From: Arenicola marina
Taxonomy: Eukaryota; Annelida; Polychaeta; Arenicolidae
Length of the DNA stretch: 64,000 bases
Direction: 5' to 3'
Assembly (NCBI GenBank): GCA_964019135.1
Contig: OZ025248.1
Location: 15,879,574 to 15,943,573, forward strand
Each line of letters starts with the position of its first letter. The first letter of the stretch is position 1. Position numbers and translations under genes: made by a program. The notes under the pieces were generated by a model that was given only the letters and a program-made list of their open reading frames with translations, was not told the origin of the DNA and ran no database searches. Shown one piece after another: positions 22,620 to 35,283 of this stretch.

Positions 22620-23165
22620 CGTTTTGTGACCTTGACCTAGCTGTGACCTTGACCTTGGAAGCGTGACCTTGATCAATATAGTACTTAGCGTCCAAATACC
22701 AATGTCATGTTTTAACGCAAGGTGTCGTTTGTCTGCCTTGCTCCTTCGTGGAGAAATTGAGGACACCATTTTCCCACCACAATGCTCTCGTGGGGTTCCA
22801 TGTTAAACTTCGGGAATTTTTTGCAGGAAAAGTATTTGGGCGATTTGCAAAATTCAAGGTACATATGGGCCGAATACCTAAGATAATATTGAGTGTGATT
22901 AAAGGAAAACTGTGAACGTTATTGCGATTTTTCCGGGTTTTTGGTCTTCAATGGTTATGCGAATTTAAAACAAATCCTGACCTTTGACCTACATGGCCCA
23001 TCTACGAACTTAGCCTGACGATGGCCATTCTGCATCTTTTTGTGAATTTGGAAGTCGATACCTTGAGGCATTCGAGAGATAATGCGTTACGGGACAAACA
23101 GACGTACAAACACACGCGCGCACAGACAGTTAAACCGAACACACCGACATAAGACGAAAATTTAA
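22620..23165. repeat. Second copy of the GACCTTGACC/ACAGACAG dispersed repeat
   Basis: Contains TGACCTTGACCTAGCTGTGA and further GACCTTGA repeats near 22630-22670. It ends with GGGACAAACAGACGTACAAA, CACAGACAGTTAAACCG and ACATAAGACGAAAA (23090-23160). Motif order matches 1544-1905. No coding potential. Confidence 0.5.
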
Positions 23166-25270
23166 AATAAAAAAAACACGTCTAACCCACGCCGCCGTTT
23201 TTGCGTACGCATACCGCGTGAGCATGCGTTACCCTTAGATCGAAAGAATGCACGATCATAAGTGGATTTATGGCTAACAGGGTATAACATGTCTTACGGG
23301 GGAGTTCCAGAAGGAAAAGAATGGCCTTGGTGTTTTTCGTGCATTGTTTACGGGAGATGGGTTTGTTTCCTGAGATTTGAAAATTAATCAATTTTAGCGT
23401 AATATTATCAACCGCCTCCAATTTACTTTTCCCCGCCTTATACATAGCATGTTATCAACTTCGATCTGCTTTCGTCCTTTGCATTTGCCCACCAGGGATA
23501 CTGTTTTCTGGTTTCCCTTTCTCATGAATTTCATAAATTTGTGTACCCATATTTGTGTTTTTCTATTGTCTGTCCCCGGTTTTGCTGATCGTAAGTTTTT
23601 GCTTTATCTGTCACCTTCCTTGAGTGCCGGACGCCACCACGATCAATCTGACCAAAAGCTTTCAAGCGAATATCTTAAGATGCGAGCCAGCGTAAATTGT
23701 GGTACCCAACTGGCTTAATAAGACGGCTCCAAACCAAAGCCTCGCACAAGGAAAATCACCGAAAAAGACGGCACCTCTGCTTCGTTGATATGCTTTCCCC
23801 TTTCAATTTTTTCGCTTACTTTTTTTCATCAATTTCTTTGGAAGTGATTAATATTCATGCAGTTGAAGCCGCCTCCAGAAGAAGACATTATCTCACGACA
23901 TAAACCTACTTACCGTGGCCTATTTACCCGGCGGTTCATCATGAGACGGCTGTGGCCCTCCCCGAGTCCAGGCCAGTCCCAGGACGGTCCTCGGGGCGGT
24001 AAAAACAAGCTTACCCCCGATTAAATGGAGCCGGGGTGAACACACCCTCTTCCAGATGGATCTTACGGCCCAGGTCAGTTCACCTTCAGGTCCCCCACCC
24101 AGGCCATCGATCTGTCTGCCTCCGCCAGTAAGGATCGCTTCGATGTGGCCCGATAGGGGTTCTGAATGGAAGGGAGCTTTAATGTGCAGATGGGATGGTA
24201 ACGATCACGTTTATTTCCTCGGAGTGGAGGGTCGATGGAGGCCTCATCCGTATTTAGCGGCTCGTGAAAAAAACGTGGCCATTAAAGTCGTCGGTGTCAA
24301 TGGATGGGTAGGGGCCGGGAAAATTGACCAGGCGTACTGGCGTGCCAAACGGAGCACCGGTGAGCTAACTTTAATGTGATGCATTACAACTAAAGCACAA
24401 ACGACAGCCGGGAACCCGTCGAGGGCATCGAGCGAAGGGCAGGCACTATAGCGGGGAACATAAACTGAACGAGGGACAGGGTGAGAATATTAATGTCGGC
24501 CGCCTATGAGGAGTCCCATGGCGCGTGACAAGACGAGAATTGGACGAGACGTTGCTGGAGAAAACTATGGAAGGAGGGAGAAGCGTTTGTTCATTAAACT
24601 GAAATGGAAGGCGACGAGGCAATGAGCGCAAAGAAAGTCCGGTCTGGATGAGGCGCGGGTCGGCGACACACAATCTCCCCGAGACGGGCGATATTAAGTG
24701 AAAAGGAAAGTCTGACAAATAGACACTAAAAAGTCTTGTCTGTACTCATGGCTCATGCCTGGTACACATTGCCATTGCCTGGCAGTAGCCAAGGAACCAT
24801 GGCAACATACTTGGACATAGTCATCATAGATATATAGTGGCCAAGTCAGGCATGATTTCCGATAAAAAATGCGTTAAGTGTAAAGGACAAGATACAGGCT
24901 CCATAATCTTGTGTTAATGTCATACATCAACACTGATGGAGGTTGCTGCAACAATTTACTGCATGTAAAACCGTTTTATCGCCGCCCTGCACCTTTAGTG
25001 CCATTTCGGGCCAGAAGAAGGTTGGCCCTTAAGGTAATGTTATACCCATTGGATCCGGTCATTAATCCAAGACGACCTTGATCCTTGGCTGGTACCACGT
25101 GCAAACATAAGCTGCTGGAGAGGTCTTGGAACTTATACGGCTTGTCTCATGGCTGGTCAGACCCGCATTTTATGACGCGCCAATCATGCCACAGCATAGC
25201 CGGGGTCAAGGTTGGTGTTGTCAATCAACCACATGTCATTAACAGTCGAAAGATATGGCTTTCCTAATGC
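23166..25270. other. Noncoding stretch, 23.2-25.3 kb
   Basis: Several open frames of 60-107 codons lie on both strands (for example 24056-24379 +, 24446-24718 -), none with a recognisable domain or compelling length. No RNA gene was seen. Confidence 0.45.
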
Positions 25271-25274
25271 CCAT

Positions 25275-25372
25275 CGTGCTAACTGTGGTAATGTGGTAAC
25301 TGTGGTAATGTGGTAATTGTGGTAAAGTGGTAACTGTGGTAATGTGGTAATTGTGGTAACTGTGGTAAAACA
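25275..25372. repeat. GTGGTAACT/GTGGTAATG microsatellite
   Basis: Alternating TGTGGTAAC, TGTGGTAAT and AAGTGGTAA units of 8-9 bp over about 95 bp, imperfect. Confidence 0.85.
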
Positions 25373-26327
25373 TAATGCTGGGCGAGGCGCATCCACAGGT
25401 GTTAGTCCCTTAATTTTACTTGTAATGTTTTTTTTACTTCTGTGCTTTCTATTTGCCATCTACCCTGCCTACCCCAGATGTGTGTGATTCATCCACAGTG
25501 ACTGGTGAGATAAGATAAGGTAAGATAGCCATTTTAGCATTCATTAATTATGATTGGTCTTAATAAATTTTCAATTCCGATTTTACTTAAACGTGTGAGG
25601 TTTACCACGTATTGTCAGCCTATGCAGTTTTAGCAATATGAAGTGCTCCGTCAATATATATTTGGATAATGTATTTGACATGCGTAAATGGCGATATGTT
25701 CCGCCTACGAACATGGTGATGCTTGCCACCTACGTACGTGGCGATTGATTACGCCAACCCACAATAGAGTCACGTGATTTGGTCGCGTTTATTTGCGATG
25801 CGTGGCTCCAATTAGTCGCCAAGGTTACCGCTAAGTAGTGGTGAAGTGAGTGGTGCGCCAATTTTGTTCCGTTCTTGTGACAATTTTCACGTCATATAGT
25901 GTCTTTTTTACTCGGCAAAGCAATGCGTCAGTTGGGTGGTTAGTTGCTGCAAGTATGACGCTTGACCCCACTCTGCCGGCAGAGGGAGCTCATTCCTCAA
26001 ATCACCTCTGCCCTACATAAGAGCCCACCTCACGGTTGACCCCAACGGTCCTGGGGTCACGAATGGTTTTAGTTTTTTTGTAAATTGAATATCATATTTT
26101 CTATGCAGAATTGGAAAAATATAGGCCTTCCGTTGTCGAATGATCACAATGGAAGAGTTAAGGAAAAAAATATTTCAAAATAACACGGGGTCAAATTTTA
26201 AAATGCTTCACGCCTTTGACTTTGACCGCACTCGAAAATATAGTTCGAAAGTAACATGGCTTCAACTTAATCAAACTCAAATGCATTCGTCAGCTATGGT
26301 ACCAATGGCATATGTAAATGCTAAACA
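25373..26327. other. Noncoding stretch before the foldback MITE
   Basis: No gene recognised. Contains GCCACCTACGTACGTGGC near 25725, a short palindrome. Confidence 0.45.
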
Positions 26328-26585
26328 GATATAAAATTATAAAGCGGTAATGTATTTTCTTGAAATTCGGGCAAGTTTTGTCATCTCTCGCTTCGTCTTC
26401 AGTGTCAACAAACGCCGCCTGGCAGCGAGTGATCACGCTAAGTTTGTTGATCGAGGTGGCAAAAATCGCCCGGATTACAAGAAAATACATTACCGCTTTA
26501 TAATTTTAATATCTGGTGAACAGCTTGGCTCTCTCCCTTGCTCCGTTTACGGGCATGGTCAGAGAGGCCTGTGCCAGGGCTAGGA
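26328..26585. mobile_element. Foldback MITE, same family as the insertion at 5.3 kb
   Basis: Arms of about 45 bp: left 26328-26372 (AAAATTATAAAGCGGTAATG, TATTTTCTTG) and right 26467-26513 (GATTACAAGAAAATACATTA, CCGCTTTATAATTTT), nearly complementary. The loop carries GTCAACAAACGCCGCCTGG. Downstream, GCTCCGTTTACGGGC through GCCAGGGCTAGG (26540-26583) matches the right end of the 5.3 kb copy. Non-autonomous, no ORF. Confidence 0.8.
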
Positions 26586-29505
26586 CAGACATAACGCGTA
26601 CATAGTGCAATGAAAGAGGGCATACTTGTCCCCAGGATGGATGCTGGTCCACTGAAGTGATAAAGGCCGTGTTAGGATAGATGGCAACTGTACTTGATGG
26701 TGTATAGGCCACCCACCTACATTCCTCCGTGTGCCCAAAGGAAATTGAAATTTAATCTCAGATAATTGTTCCACATTAGTGTCATCATTTCCTTCGCTTA
26801 CACGCGCTATTGGAAAATATCTTAATGTTCATATATGCCCGTCATATGGATCGATCAATATTTGTTAAGAATTATTTTGCATTCGATTAAACGGCCATTC
26901 GTTTTCTTGTCTGATTTTATTATGCATGTCAGTAACCACTACATTAAGACACGCAAGAAGCACACGAGGCATATGGTTCAACGTTAAAAGATCTTAAAAA
27001 TGATAATTAAATTACATTTTCTAACTTGATAGAGTTACTAAATACTAAAATATCGATATGCCGAAGAGAGACCACAACGGGAAATGGCTGACAAGAGAAT
27101 ACCAGGCTGCATCATGGGTAGTGGTGGATGGTCGCCATACGACATGTAGCGGTCAATTCAATCAGTCTAGCTGACGTCAGATACAGGAGCTTTCAATAGT
27201 TACTAGATACTAAAGGCACTGTTAATATATTTCATCGACGGTCATATTATCTTAGCAACACAAAGGTAACACTAACGCGATGTGCCTTCGGACACGAATC
27301 GCTACATGATCCTATTCAAACCATCGTGACTGTTGCTCGGAAGACTGTTATACATTCTCTTATTAACAGGAGTAACTAAATTATATTATTCACATAAGTA
27401 ATTTCATTCTATTATTCACAGAAGTAATTTCATTCTATTATTCACATAATTATTTACTTTATACCGAGTTTAGTGCCAGTCCCACACCGGACACTGAGGC
27501 CCCATTCAGATTACCAGTAAGGCGTCTTCCAGATGACGTGACCAAGACAGCATTGGCAGGAGTGGTCATCTCAATGGTTGCAGCCATCTTGTGTGACCAG
27601 CTTAAGGCCCATGCCATATATGTGATGCGTAATTAAAAATGGGCTAACGACGACATGTCAGCGGGAGGTGGGTATTTCGACATGAAGACGTGGCGGTTGT
27701 TAATAGATGTGATGGATGACTTTGTAACCAGGCTCACTACAGACTATTCCCCCTGAGGCTGTTAGATTTCCGGAATTGACTGTGAACGCGTTTTATCTCA
27801 CGCGATGGCGAGCTGTCTTTGTCAGACCGGCGTTCGTCGCCCATCAGGTCACAGTGCACCGCCAGCCCAACCAGAGGGAAGTCAGAGGGGGACACTAAAC
27901 AAAACACCCCCACATGCCGCCCTCCCATCCATTACCTCGCCCCCTACACGCCATACCCACTTAACACCCCCACCCCCATCTCCACACACAGACGCCTACC
28001 GCCCGACCCATCTACAACACCCGGTCGCTGCATTTTCTATGTGACGTAAACTAAGTTTTCCTTGAGCCGGAACAAATCAGTCCTTGTCGGCCGCACACGT
28101 AGCAGTTTTCTCCGGTGGTGGGGTGGTGGGGTGTTTATAACGGGGGGGGGGGTAGACAAAACGAGGGCGGACCGGTTTGGCAGTAAGTCCAGTCGCCTGT
28201 CGTGGCACTTGATGCAAGCACCCTGGCGGCCACGGCGTGCCGTCCGAGCTGGTATCCAGGTGGGGTTTTGTTTGCAGCTCGCCTCAGAAATGGCCGAATG
28301 AAGAATACGTTAACACGGGGCGTGAAGGCGCCACCTCGCGGCGCGGAGATTGTTTTACGGGCGGCCTGGTCACCAGGGTCCGGGGGCCGTGGAATGCATC
28401 CGGATAAATCCTGGTGGTTGGTGCCACATACGATCCTTCTGTACGTGGCTCTCGCCTGACGGTAATGTTTAAGCCAGTACAGGATGCACACTATGACATG
28501 GTCGCATCCTATAGTCCCTTCGTAAATATGGTAATTGCATCGTTTTCTTTCTGTTTTTGCTTTAGGGATTTTACGACGGATGTCTATCTATCACTGCCTA
28601 CTTGAAATGATGCGCATTAGTTTGATGTGCGCACTTGGTATCTAGATATATTGCAGTTTTTATAATGAGCGCAAGCGAGCTCTAAAGGTAACATGCATGC
28701 GTATTCAAAGTCCATTTCAAGCATAGGCTTAGGACTTTCATTTCGCGTAACAACCCCCATGAGACGTTTTCGGATTCGGAGTAACTATCAGCTGTCCATA
28801 AATATTCAAGCAAAGAGAGGTCAAATAATTAAATCAGCTGCGCCACAAAATTAACGAATAGATTATTCAATGATAACAATGGATGTATACTTCCAATTAA
28901 ACTTAATTTATAAGCGACGGGCTAAATGTCTGTTGCCAAGCAGAGCGCTCTTGGTGACCGCCCATCCGCTGCTGTCATAGTGAGTAGTTGTGATATCAAA
29001 TGTTACAAACATGACGTCACAATGAGTTCCTAAGCAACCGAATAATATGCCACAAGCACCTGGATGATATACGTCATCCCGCCAAAGATATTCTTTATGG
29101 CAAGCCGAAGTGAGATTAATTTTGAATACTAATCTAGATCCCCTCGGAATATCTGAATTAAACAGTAGAGTGCATCATTCTGCAATTGTCTTGCAACGAA
29201 AGTATGAACATGAAAATGTGAACTGATCCGTTAGTGTCTGTGACCCGATATGGCCCGACACATTGTTCGTTTTTTAATGGTTTATGCGCGAGTGTGCCAG
29301 CCGTGCCCGTGTCACCCCCGGGTCTGGACGTTACCATGGTAAATAACTAATGCCCCACCAGCGGAAGTGTCGTGTCTCCTTGTGGAACTGACGCAACTGA
29401 CAACAACCATATACAACAGGGTAATCAGGCGATTATTGCCCATTGCATAGTCTTGGAGCCACAGAGCCTAACACAGTTCGGTTGTGCTGCGATGAAGTCA
29501 CAGAT
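26586..29505. other. Noncoding stretch, 26.6-29.5 kb
   Basis: About 2.9 kb with no supported gene. Overlapping frames on both strands at 27.74-28.5 kb are Pro/Ser-rich from a C-rich region and G runs. ATTCACATAAGTAATTTCAT-like short repeats occur near 27390-27450. Confidence 0.45.
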
Positions 29506-29509
29506 CGAT

Positions 29510-30058
29510 TCATAGCGTGATAATGGAACCACAGAACTCATCACCATTCATCGCGTGGTGATGGAACCACAGAAGTCATCGTCATTCTCTGCGTGCTGAT
29601 GGAACCACAGAGTCCATCACAATTCTTTGCGTGGTGATGGAACCACAGAGTCCATCACAATTCTTTGCGTGGTGATGGAACCACAGAGTCCATCACAATT
29701 CTTTGCGTGGTGATGGAACCACAGAGTCCATCACCATTCTTTGCGTGGTGATGGAACCACAGAGTCCATCACAATTCTTCGCGTGGTGATGGAACCACAG
29801 AGTCCATCACAATTCTTTGCGTGGTGATGGAACCACGGAGCTCATCATTATTCATCGCGTGTTGACGGAACCACAGAACTTATCTCTACACTGTACGTGG
29901 TGATGGAGCCCAAAAACCTATCTCTACACTCTGCATTGTGATGGAGCCACAGAACTTATCTCTAAACTGTGCGTGGTGATGGAGCCCCAGAACCTATCTC
30001 TACACTGTGTGTGTTGATGGAGCCCCAGAACCCACCACCATGTCTCGTGTGGTGATGA
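29510..30058. repeat. 38-bp minisatellite with internal dyad, ~14 copies
   Basis: The unit is GTGGTGATGGAACCACAGAG followed by TCCATCACAATTCTTTGC. Central copies (29600-29840) are nearly identical, and the flanks are diverged. The best copies contain GTGATGGA and TCCATCAC as an inverted pair with a 9-nt loop, and also GTGGT/ACCAC. Not a CRISPR array, since there are no unique spacers. Confidence 0.92.
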
Positions 30059-32500
30059 CGTCATAGATCCATTCGTTACCTGTTTTTGTTATATAAAATG
30101 TATTTACTTTACGAGGTTCACAACAGCGAATTGACATATATGTTCCCGTTACCTGTTGCCGGGGGTCACATAGCTCATGGCACGTCCTTGCAATATGCCG
30201 CGGTCAGGGACAAAGCCGTCATCTTATCCGGTATTTGTTCGCCCGGCATCGTCAGTTGCCTTGTTTCATTTCCTCTAACCTCAGGCCACATGCCGTGAGA
30301 GGATTCCTCTTACTGATCCATTGTCGCTTTTAATGCTAGCTTTGTCCGTGCGTGCACAGGCTCGGACGAATGCTTTACTGGTTGCATAATCCGTCACATG
30401 TGTGCCGAACTAATTGCAAGTAGGGGATGGGGATTCAATTTGATTTAGCAATTATTCACTGTTTGAAACGATTTTATCCATAAACAGTATTTGCTTCCTG
30501 GGTGATTGAATAAGAGATCATAAAGACAATGCTGCAAGGCAGCCTCACGCCGAGCAGCAAGCCTTACAAATAACTGACCTGGAAAAGAATTTAACTTAAT
30601 TTAGTCATAAAATTGGTCATTCCAACGCAAACATTGAGATTCTGATACGATACACAACTTCAAGCTGGTACAAAGCAGCAGATATATATTGCGTTGCTAT
30701 TCATATGATGTCAATTTCATTTAGATCTATGTTTGTAAGCCGATTAAGATGTGACGAGTGTTAAGGGCCTTAAAATAGGTCTGGCCCAACTGGTGTAGGT
30801 TTACTGACGGTCATACAATCACAAAATAAGGCGAATGAAAATTGTTCATGTATAATATCACTTTCAACGTAAATAATATTCCGAGTGCTTTGGCCCCGCG
30901 CTTAATCGTTACGTAGGGGGCATGCCGTGAGGATCGAGCGACCCCTGGCGCCGGGAGAGTGTCACTGGTCACTCTCCGGCGGGTTACCTTCGCCATGTGT
31001 GGAGACCTATTGCGACTTTATTCTTCTTACCGATTGTAATGAATTGCTTTTGTGGGGCAAGAGATCGCTGGCTGCGTGCAGCAGACACAACGTCCTGTCG
31101 TGACATGTCATCGTGCATTGGCTTTATCCCTCGGCCTGACACTCAATCCTCCCAGCTGAGTCCGGGCGACTTGGGTAACCCAAAGACACACACGGACACA
31201 CACACAGACACCATAGACCGCCTGGGATCCGATGATATTCGGCGAATAAAACCCGACAAGAGAACTACACTCGGCGACTTCCATATTCGCAGTAACTCAT
31301 CTTAACGGACTTTTCAAGGGCTTTATGCAAACGGATTCTCTCCTCCATTTCTGTGCTCCCACGTGAGCCTTATGTATTCGCGACCAGACTTGTCACGAGG
31401 CTCAATGCCCAGCTGTATGGGCTGTATGAACTGCATGGGGTGTCCCGCCTGAGCGGAAGCCCAAACGCCGAAAACCAATGGTGCGTCCACTGGGCCAGGC
31501 GGCCCGCGTGAAAGAAGACATTATTTAAAACTGGGGCCGAACAGAAGGTGTCAGCGTCCATCGTGGCATATTTAGTTCATCTTCCAGGCAACAAATCATT
31601 CATAGGGGCCTACTGGCCGGGAGGTGGAGGTGGTAGGAGCGGGGATATAGGCGAGGGGGGGGGGGGCTGGATGACCAGTAACGCCCGAGAGCGGACATTG
31701 CTTACGAAAAAGATACTTCAATGGAGCGGATACAAAGGAAAGATCTTCAGCAGTAAAATATTGCACAGGACGGATATTTCATACAAGAAAACTCTAGTGG
31801 CACAGGACGACGGAGATGTTTCAGGGAGAGTTGCGAGAGTAGCGAGCGTAATGTTGTCTTTTGCGCAATGATTTGCCGCGAACTAAAAATCGTTTACATG
31901 CTAATTAATCGATAGATCATAATTTAAGGAGCAATGAAAATAAGCGTTATGCAGCGATTATTGGGCTGCGGCCAATATTATTCAAAACATGTTTGCCATA
32001 TATTTATGATCAATTTAATAAATTTCACTTGTCTTAGGGCCAGCAATGCAATTTTTTTTAAACGCAGTGCGACATCCAGCGAGCCAATGACAAAAGGAGC
32101 GGAACCCGCTCAAGCCCAGCTATGTATTAAGTACACCCCCCCCCTCTCCTTCCAGACTTACCGGTCACGAATAACTGCTCAAACAGAGTCAAACTCTCTC
32201 GTCTGAGAATGCTCAAGTATTTAATCTCGTCAGGAAGCAAGAAGGTTTTATGGAATAAGGGAGAGAGCAACGCTTTTGAAACAAACATGCAGTGGGCGTC
32301 AATGGAAGCAGCTGGTATACAAGAGGCAACTACCTCGAAGGTCATAGCGCGATAAAAGCCAAGGGTCGTCATAGAGAGGAGCTGTACTTCTAGATAATAC
32401 TCCTTCCCTCCATTCCCGTGTCTCGTGTCCTCTTTGGTTGGTGGGGAAACGGGACTTTAGATATGATATATTGGGACATCAAAGTCGCAAAGCTCTGGTT
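30059..32500. other. Noncoding stretch, 30.1-32.5 kb
   Basis: No recognised gene. A short CA-rich tract lies at 31187-31210 and a G run at 31654-31666. Open frames of 100-107 codons (30997-31305, 31548-31871) lack known domains. Confidence 0.45.
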
Positions 32501-32640
32501 GAAACACAGGCGCCGCAGATCGACTGACACAGGCCGGTGGGGTGGGGTGGGGGGCGCACCGCCTACATAGAACAAGGCGGTGTGCCCCCCACCCCCATTC
32601 CCGGGGGCCCCCAGTCGATCTGCGGCGCCTGTGGGTTGAA
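32501..32640. repeat. GC-rich inverted repeat (long hairpin)
   Basis: Left arm: CAGGCGCCGCAGATCGACTG (32507) and GGGGGGCGCACCGCC (32549). Right arm: GGCGGTGTGCCCCCC (32576) and CAGTCGATCTGCGGCGCCTG (32612). They surround a 12-nt centre near 32570. The outer ~22 bp are perfect, and the middle is G/C-run rich and imperfect. It may be a small foldback element. Confidence 0.88.
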
Positions 32641-35045
32641 ATGGGTGGAAAAGAGGCCAATAGATAACACATAATATCCCAGAGCACAGGTTGACTGACA
32701 TATACATAACATGAAGTCTGGAGGGCTGAAATCTAAATATCTAAGATTATTGTGTCTGATATCTGACTGTCTGAGTGGTATCTTTATATGACATTATTTT
32801 CGACTGGAGAAAAATATATTAAATAAAAAATTCTCCATTATATATCGTTTTTATTAACATCGTGATCGGCGAGCTCATGGAAATGTTCTAGCTTGGGAAT
32901 CTGGTTTCAATTTAGCGGTAAGTGATGTAACCCAGGAATCGGAAATAGACTCCTAGGTCTAGGTTTATTTTTATTGATCACTAGACACTAATGGACATTA
33001 AAAACTGCTAAAATGGAAAATATATCATGTTACATAAACATATTTATCATTTGCGGCCACTTATGAATGTTATATTAACAAATAAATTATTGGCTGCCAC
33101 TTTTCTAAAAATAATTCGCGTGTTGTTTTCAAAGAGACAATGCTGCCCGAGGGCGCCTTTTACGCTTGGAACTAAATGTCTCCACTTACATGAATATATG
33201 AAGCGTTTCACAACAAGAAGTATATGGTTAATCAATTTAATATATGTTACAGATTTGATTAAAGCAAGCATTACACATTGGTAGTCTAAGGTAATATTGT
33301 TTACATCCAAAGCCGAATGTACTACAGGGCAGCTCCAAAACACGTGCTCTAACGACTAAAATTCACTTTTGAAAATCTACATTGATCGGTTTCAGATATA
33401 TTGCACATGAATAAATGCGTATTTGTTGGATAGTAGCGATGTAGTAACCTGTAGTGGAAGTTTCTTGTAAGTTAGTTTTTTGTCCATATATATGGCACCA
33501 TGTAATACCTTTTCCCATCTGCTTCCGATATATTTTTTATTAAGAGTGGTTAACAATTTCAACATAAAACTGCGGGGCCTAGTTTATTTAACCCATTTTT
33601 TGGGGCCGACGTGTTAAAGGCGTGGTATTAATATAGAAGACAGAAGAAAGCGTTAAAGCAGATCTTTCCCGGTACCCTATCTGGAACTTTTTATTACTAA
33701 CTATAATCTTGTAGCTTGGAAAAAAAATGTATTCAGAAAGGTGTCATATATCTACAAGACCTGTTTGACGAAACAGAAAATTTTGGTTGGTCAGAATTCT
33801 GGGATCGGTATCAAATTTATGTTAACTTTGCGGACTTGTATACTTTGACACATTCACTAGCTCGAGCAAAGAAAGTCTATTGATAATTAGCTTTTTATTA
33901 GTAAACGAAGCTGTGCATTGCATGAATTACAAAGTAAAACAAAGGTGTGCAATTTCATTTATAATAAATGAGTAATGTGTCTGAAAAGTAATAATGTTAA
34001 TGAAGTCAAATGGGAAAGTGTGCTGGAATGCACGTGGTCACCTGATCAAAATGAAAGCCAAACTTTCTAACAGAGCGATGCATCGGGTACAGTAAGGGGG
34101 AGTTTCGAGTTTGTGTAAATATGACAGAAAGTGGGGCCCACTCAGACCAATATTGGAATAATCAGCCTGTGTCTTGCAATATTTGTACTCAATACATGCT
34201 GCGGATGAAATGAAATAAGAAAGAAAAAAGGTTTATCGCGCGCGGACGTCCTAGCGAGCCGCGGTCGACATCACACAGAATACGGAACAGCGAACAGGCG
34301 CAGAGATATAAAGCCGGCCACCAACTTCTGTTACGGTGAACAAATTTGCTTCTCCCCGGATAGCCCACAGACTTTCAGGATTTAAATTCAAACCAGAACT
34401 ATGGCGTTCCTCAAACGTCTCACCAATTTTGCTGCTACATGGCTAGCAAACGGTTCTCAACAGGCGTCTTTACTGCTCTGTTTTCCAGATTCATCTGCAT
34501 AGTTTCCTTTATTGTCTGTCTACCGTAATAATCAATCAATCTACCAACGAAGGCTTTGTTTTTCAACCATTATACAGTTATATTAATTACACTAGAACAC
34601 CCTTAAACATGAACTTTTGCCCTTATAAAAAACGTTGAAAGGAAAACCAAAAGGCGCAATTATGCTGCGGTAGAACACTCACCTAACTGTCTGGTGGCCG
34701 TTTTCACTTTGCCCCAGAGTATAGTGGGCACTGTATCACATTAGATGAAAGTTTGTTATTGTAACTGATCTGGCTACCAAACTCGATACCGTTAGTGAGC
34801 CAACAATTCTGTAAATGACTTAATCAAAAAGGCATGAACATGTGAAACTATTGCTCTTGTGGCGCACTTTGCCCGACGTTTGCACAAAGCTGAACATGGC
34901 GCGCGTTTCAGCCATGTTGGGCTATGACGTCATCTTGCCTCATTCTACTCTACCAAGTGGATTGCAAGCGAATGAGGACGCATCCTCTGGGGCACATACA
35001 ATTATGTAGCGAGAGCCTAAACCACTGACGAAGCAAAATTTCCCA
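32641..35045. other. AT-rich noncoding stretch
   Basis: About 2.4 kb of AT-rich DNA with no recognisable gene, RNA or repeat structure. Opposing open frames at 33027-33343 cancel each other as evidence. Confidence 0.5.
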
Positions 35046-35049
35046 CTAA

Positions 35050-35283
35050 AGAGTATCCTTGCTAACAACGAAGAAAATGAATCCTGTTTAGTACGTAAAG
35101 ATCCAGATGGATGGGCGCTACGGCTTCAGCAGTTAATACCGTCCTTGCGAAGAAAGATGTTGGATCTTTATCCTGCACAAACATTTGCACAGGTGGGATT
35201 CGAGCCGCGTACCGGCCGCTTGTGATGACCTGGCAGAGCGCACTCGTCAATAGGGAACGCGCTAACCTCTAGGCGACGAACCT
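35050..35283 (-). mobile_element. tRNA-derived SINE-like element
   Basis: On the - strand, from about 35283, an A-box-like GAGGTTAGCGCGTTCC is followed about 60 nt later by a B-box-like GGCTCGAATCCC (about 35195-35206), then a ~150-bp non-tRNA body (TGTTTGTGCAGGATAAAGAT onward). Internal pol III promoter spacing and lack of a good cloverleaf point to a SINE rather than a functional tRNA. The 3' end and target duplications are not defined. Confidence 0.55.

Noticed and set aside
27805-28491. Pro-rich and mixed frames on both strands
   Set aside because: Overlapping frames in a C/G-run-rich segment without any conserved motif.
29510-30058. Possible CRISPR array (regular 38-bp repeats with dyads)
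   Set aside because: Whole units repeat with no unique spacers, there are no cas genes, and the context is eukaryotic.
35195-35283. Functional tRNA gene on the - strand
   Set aside because: Box spacing is too long for an ordinary tRNA and arms do not pair convincingly. Called SINE-like instead.
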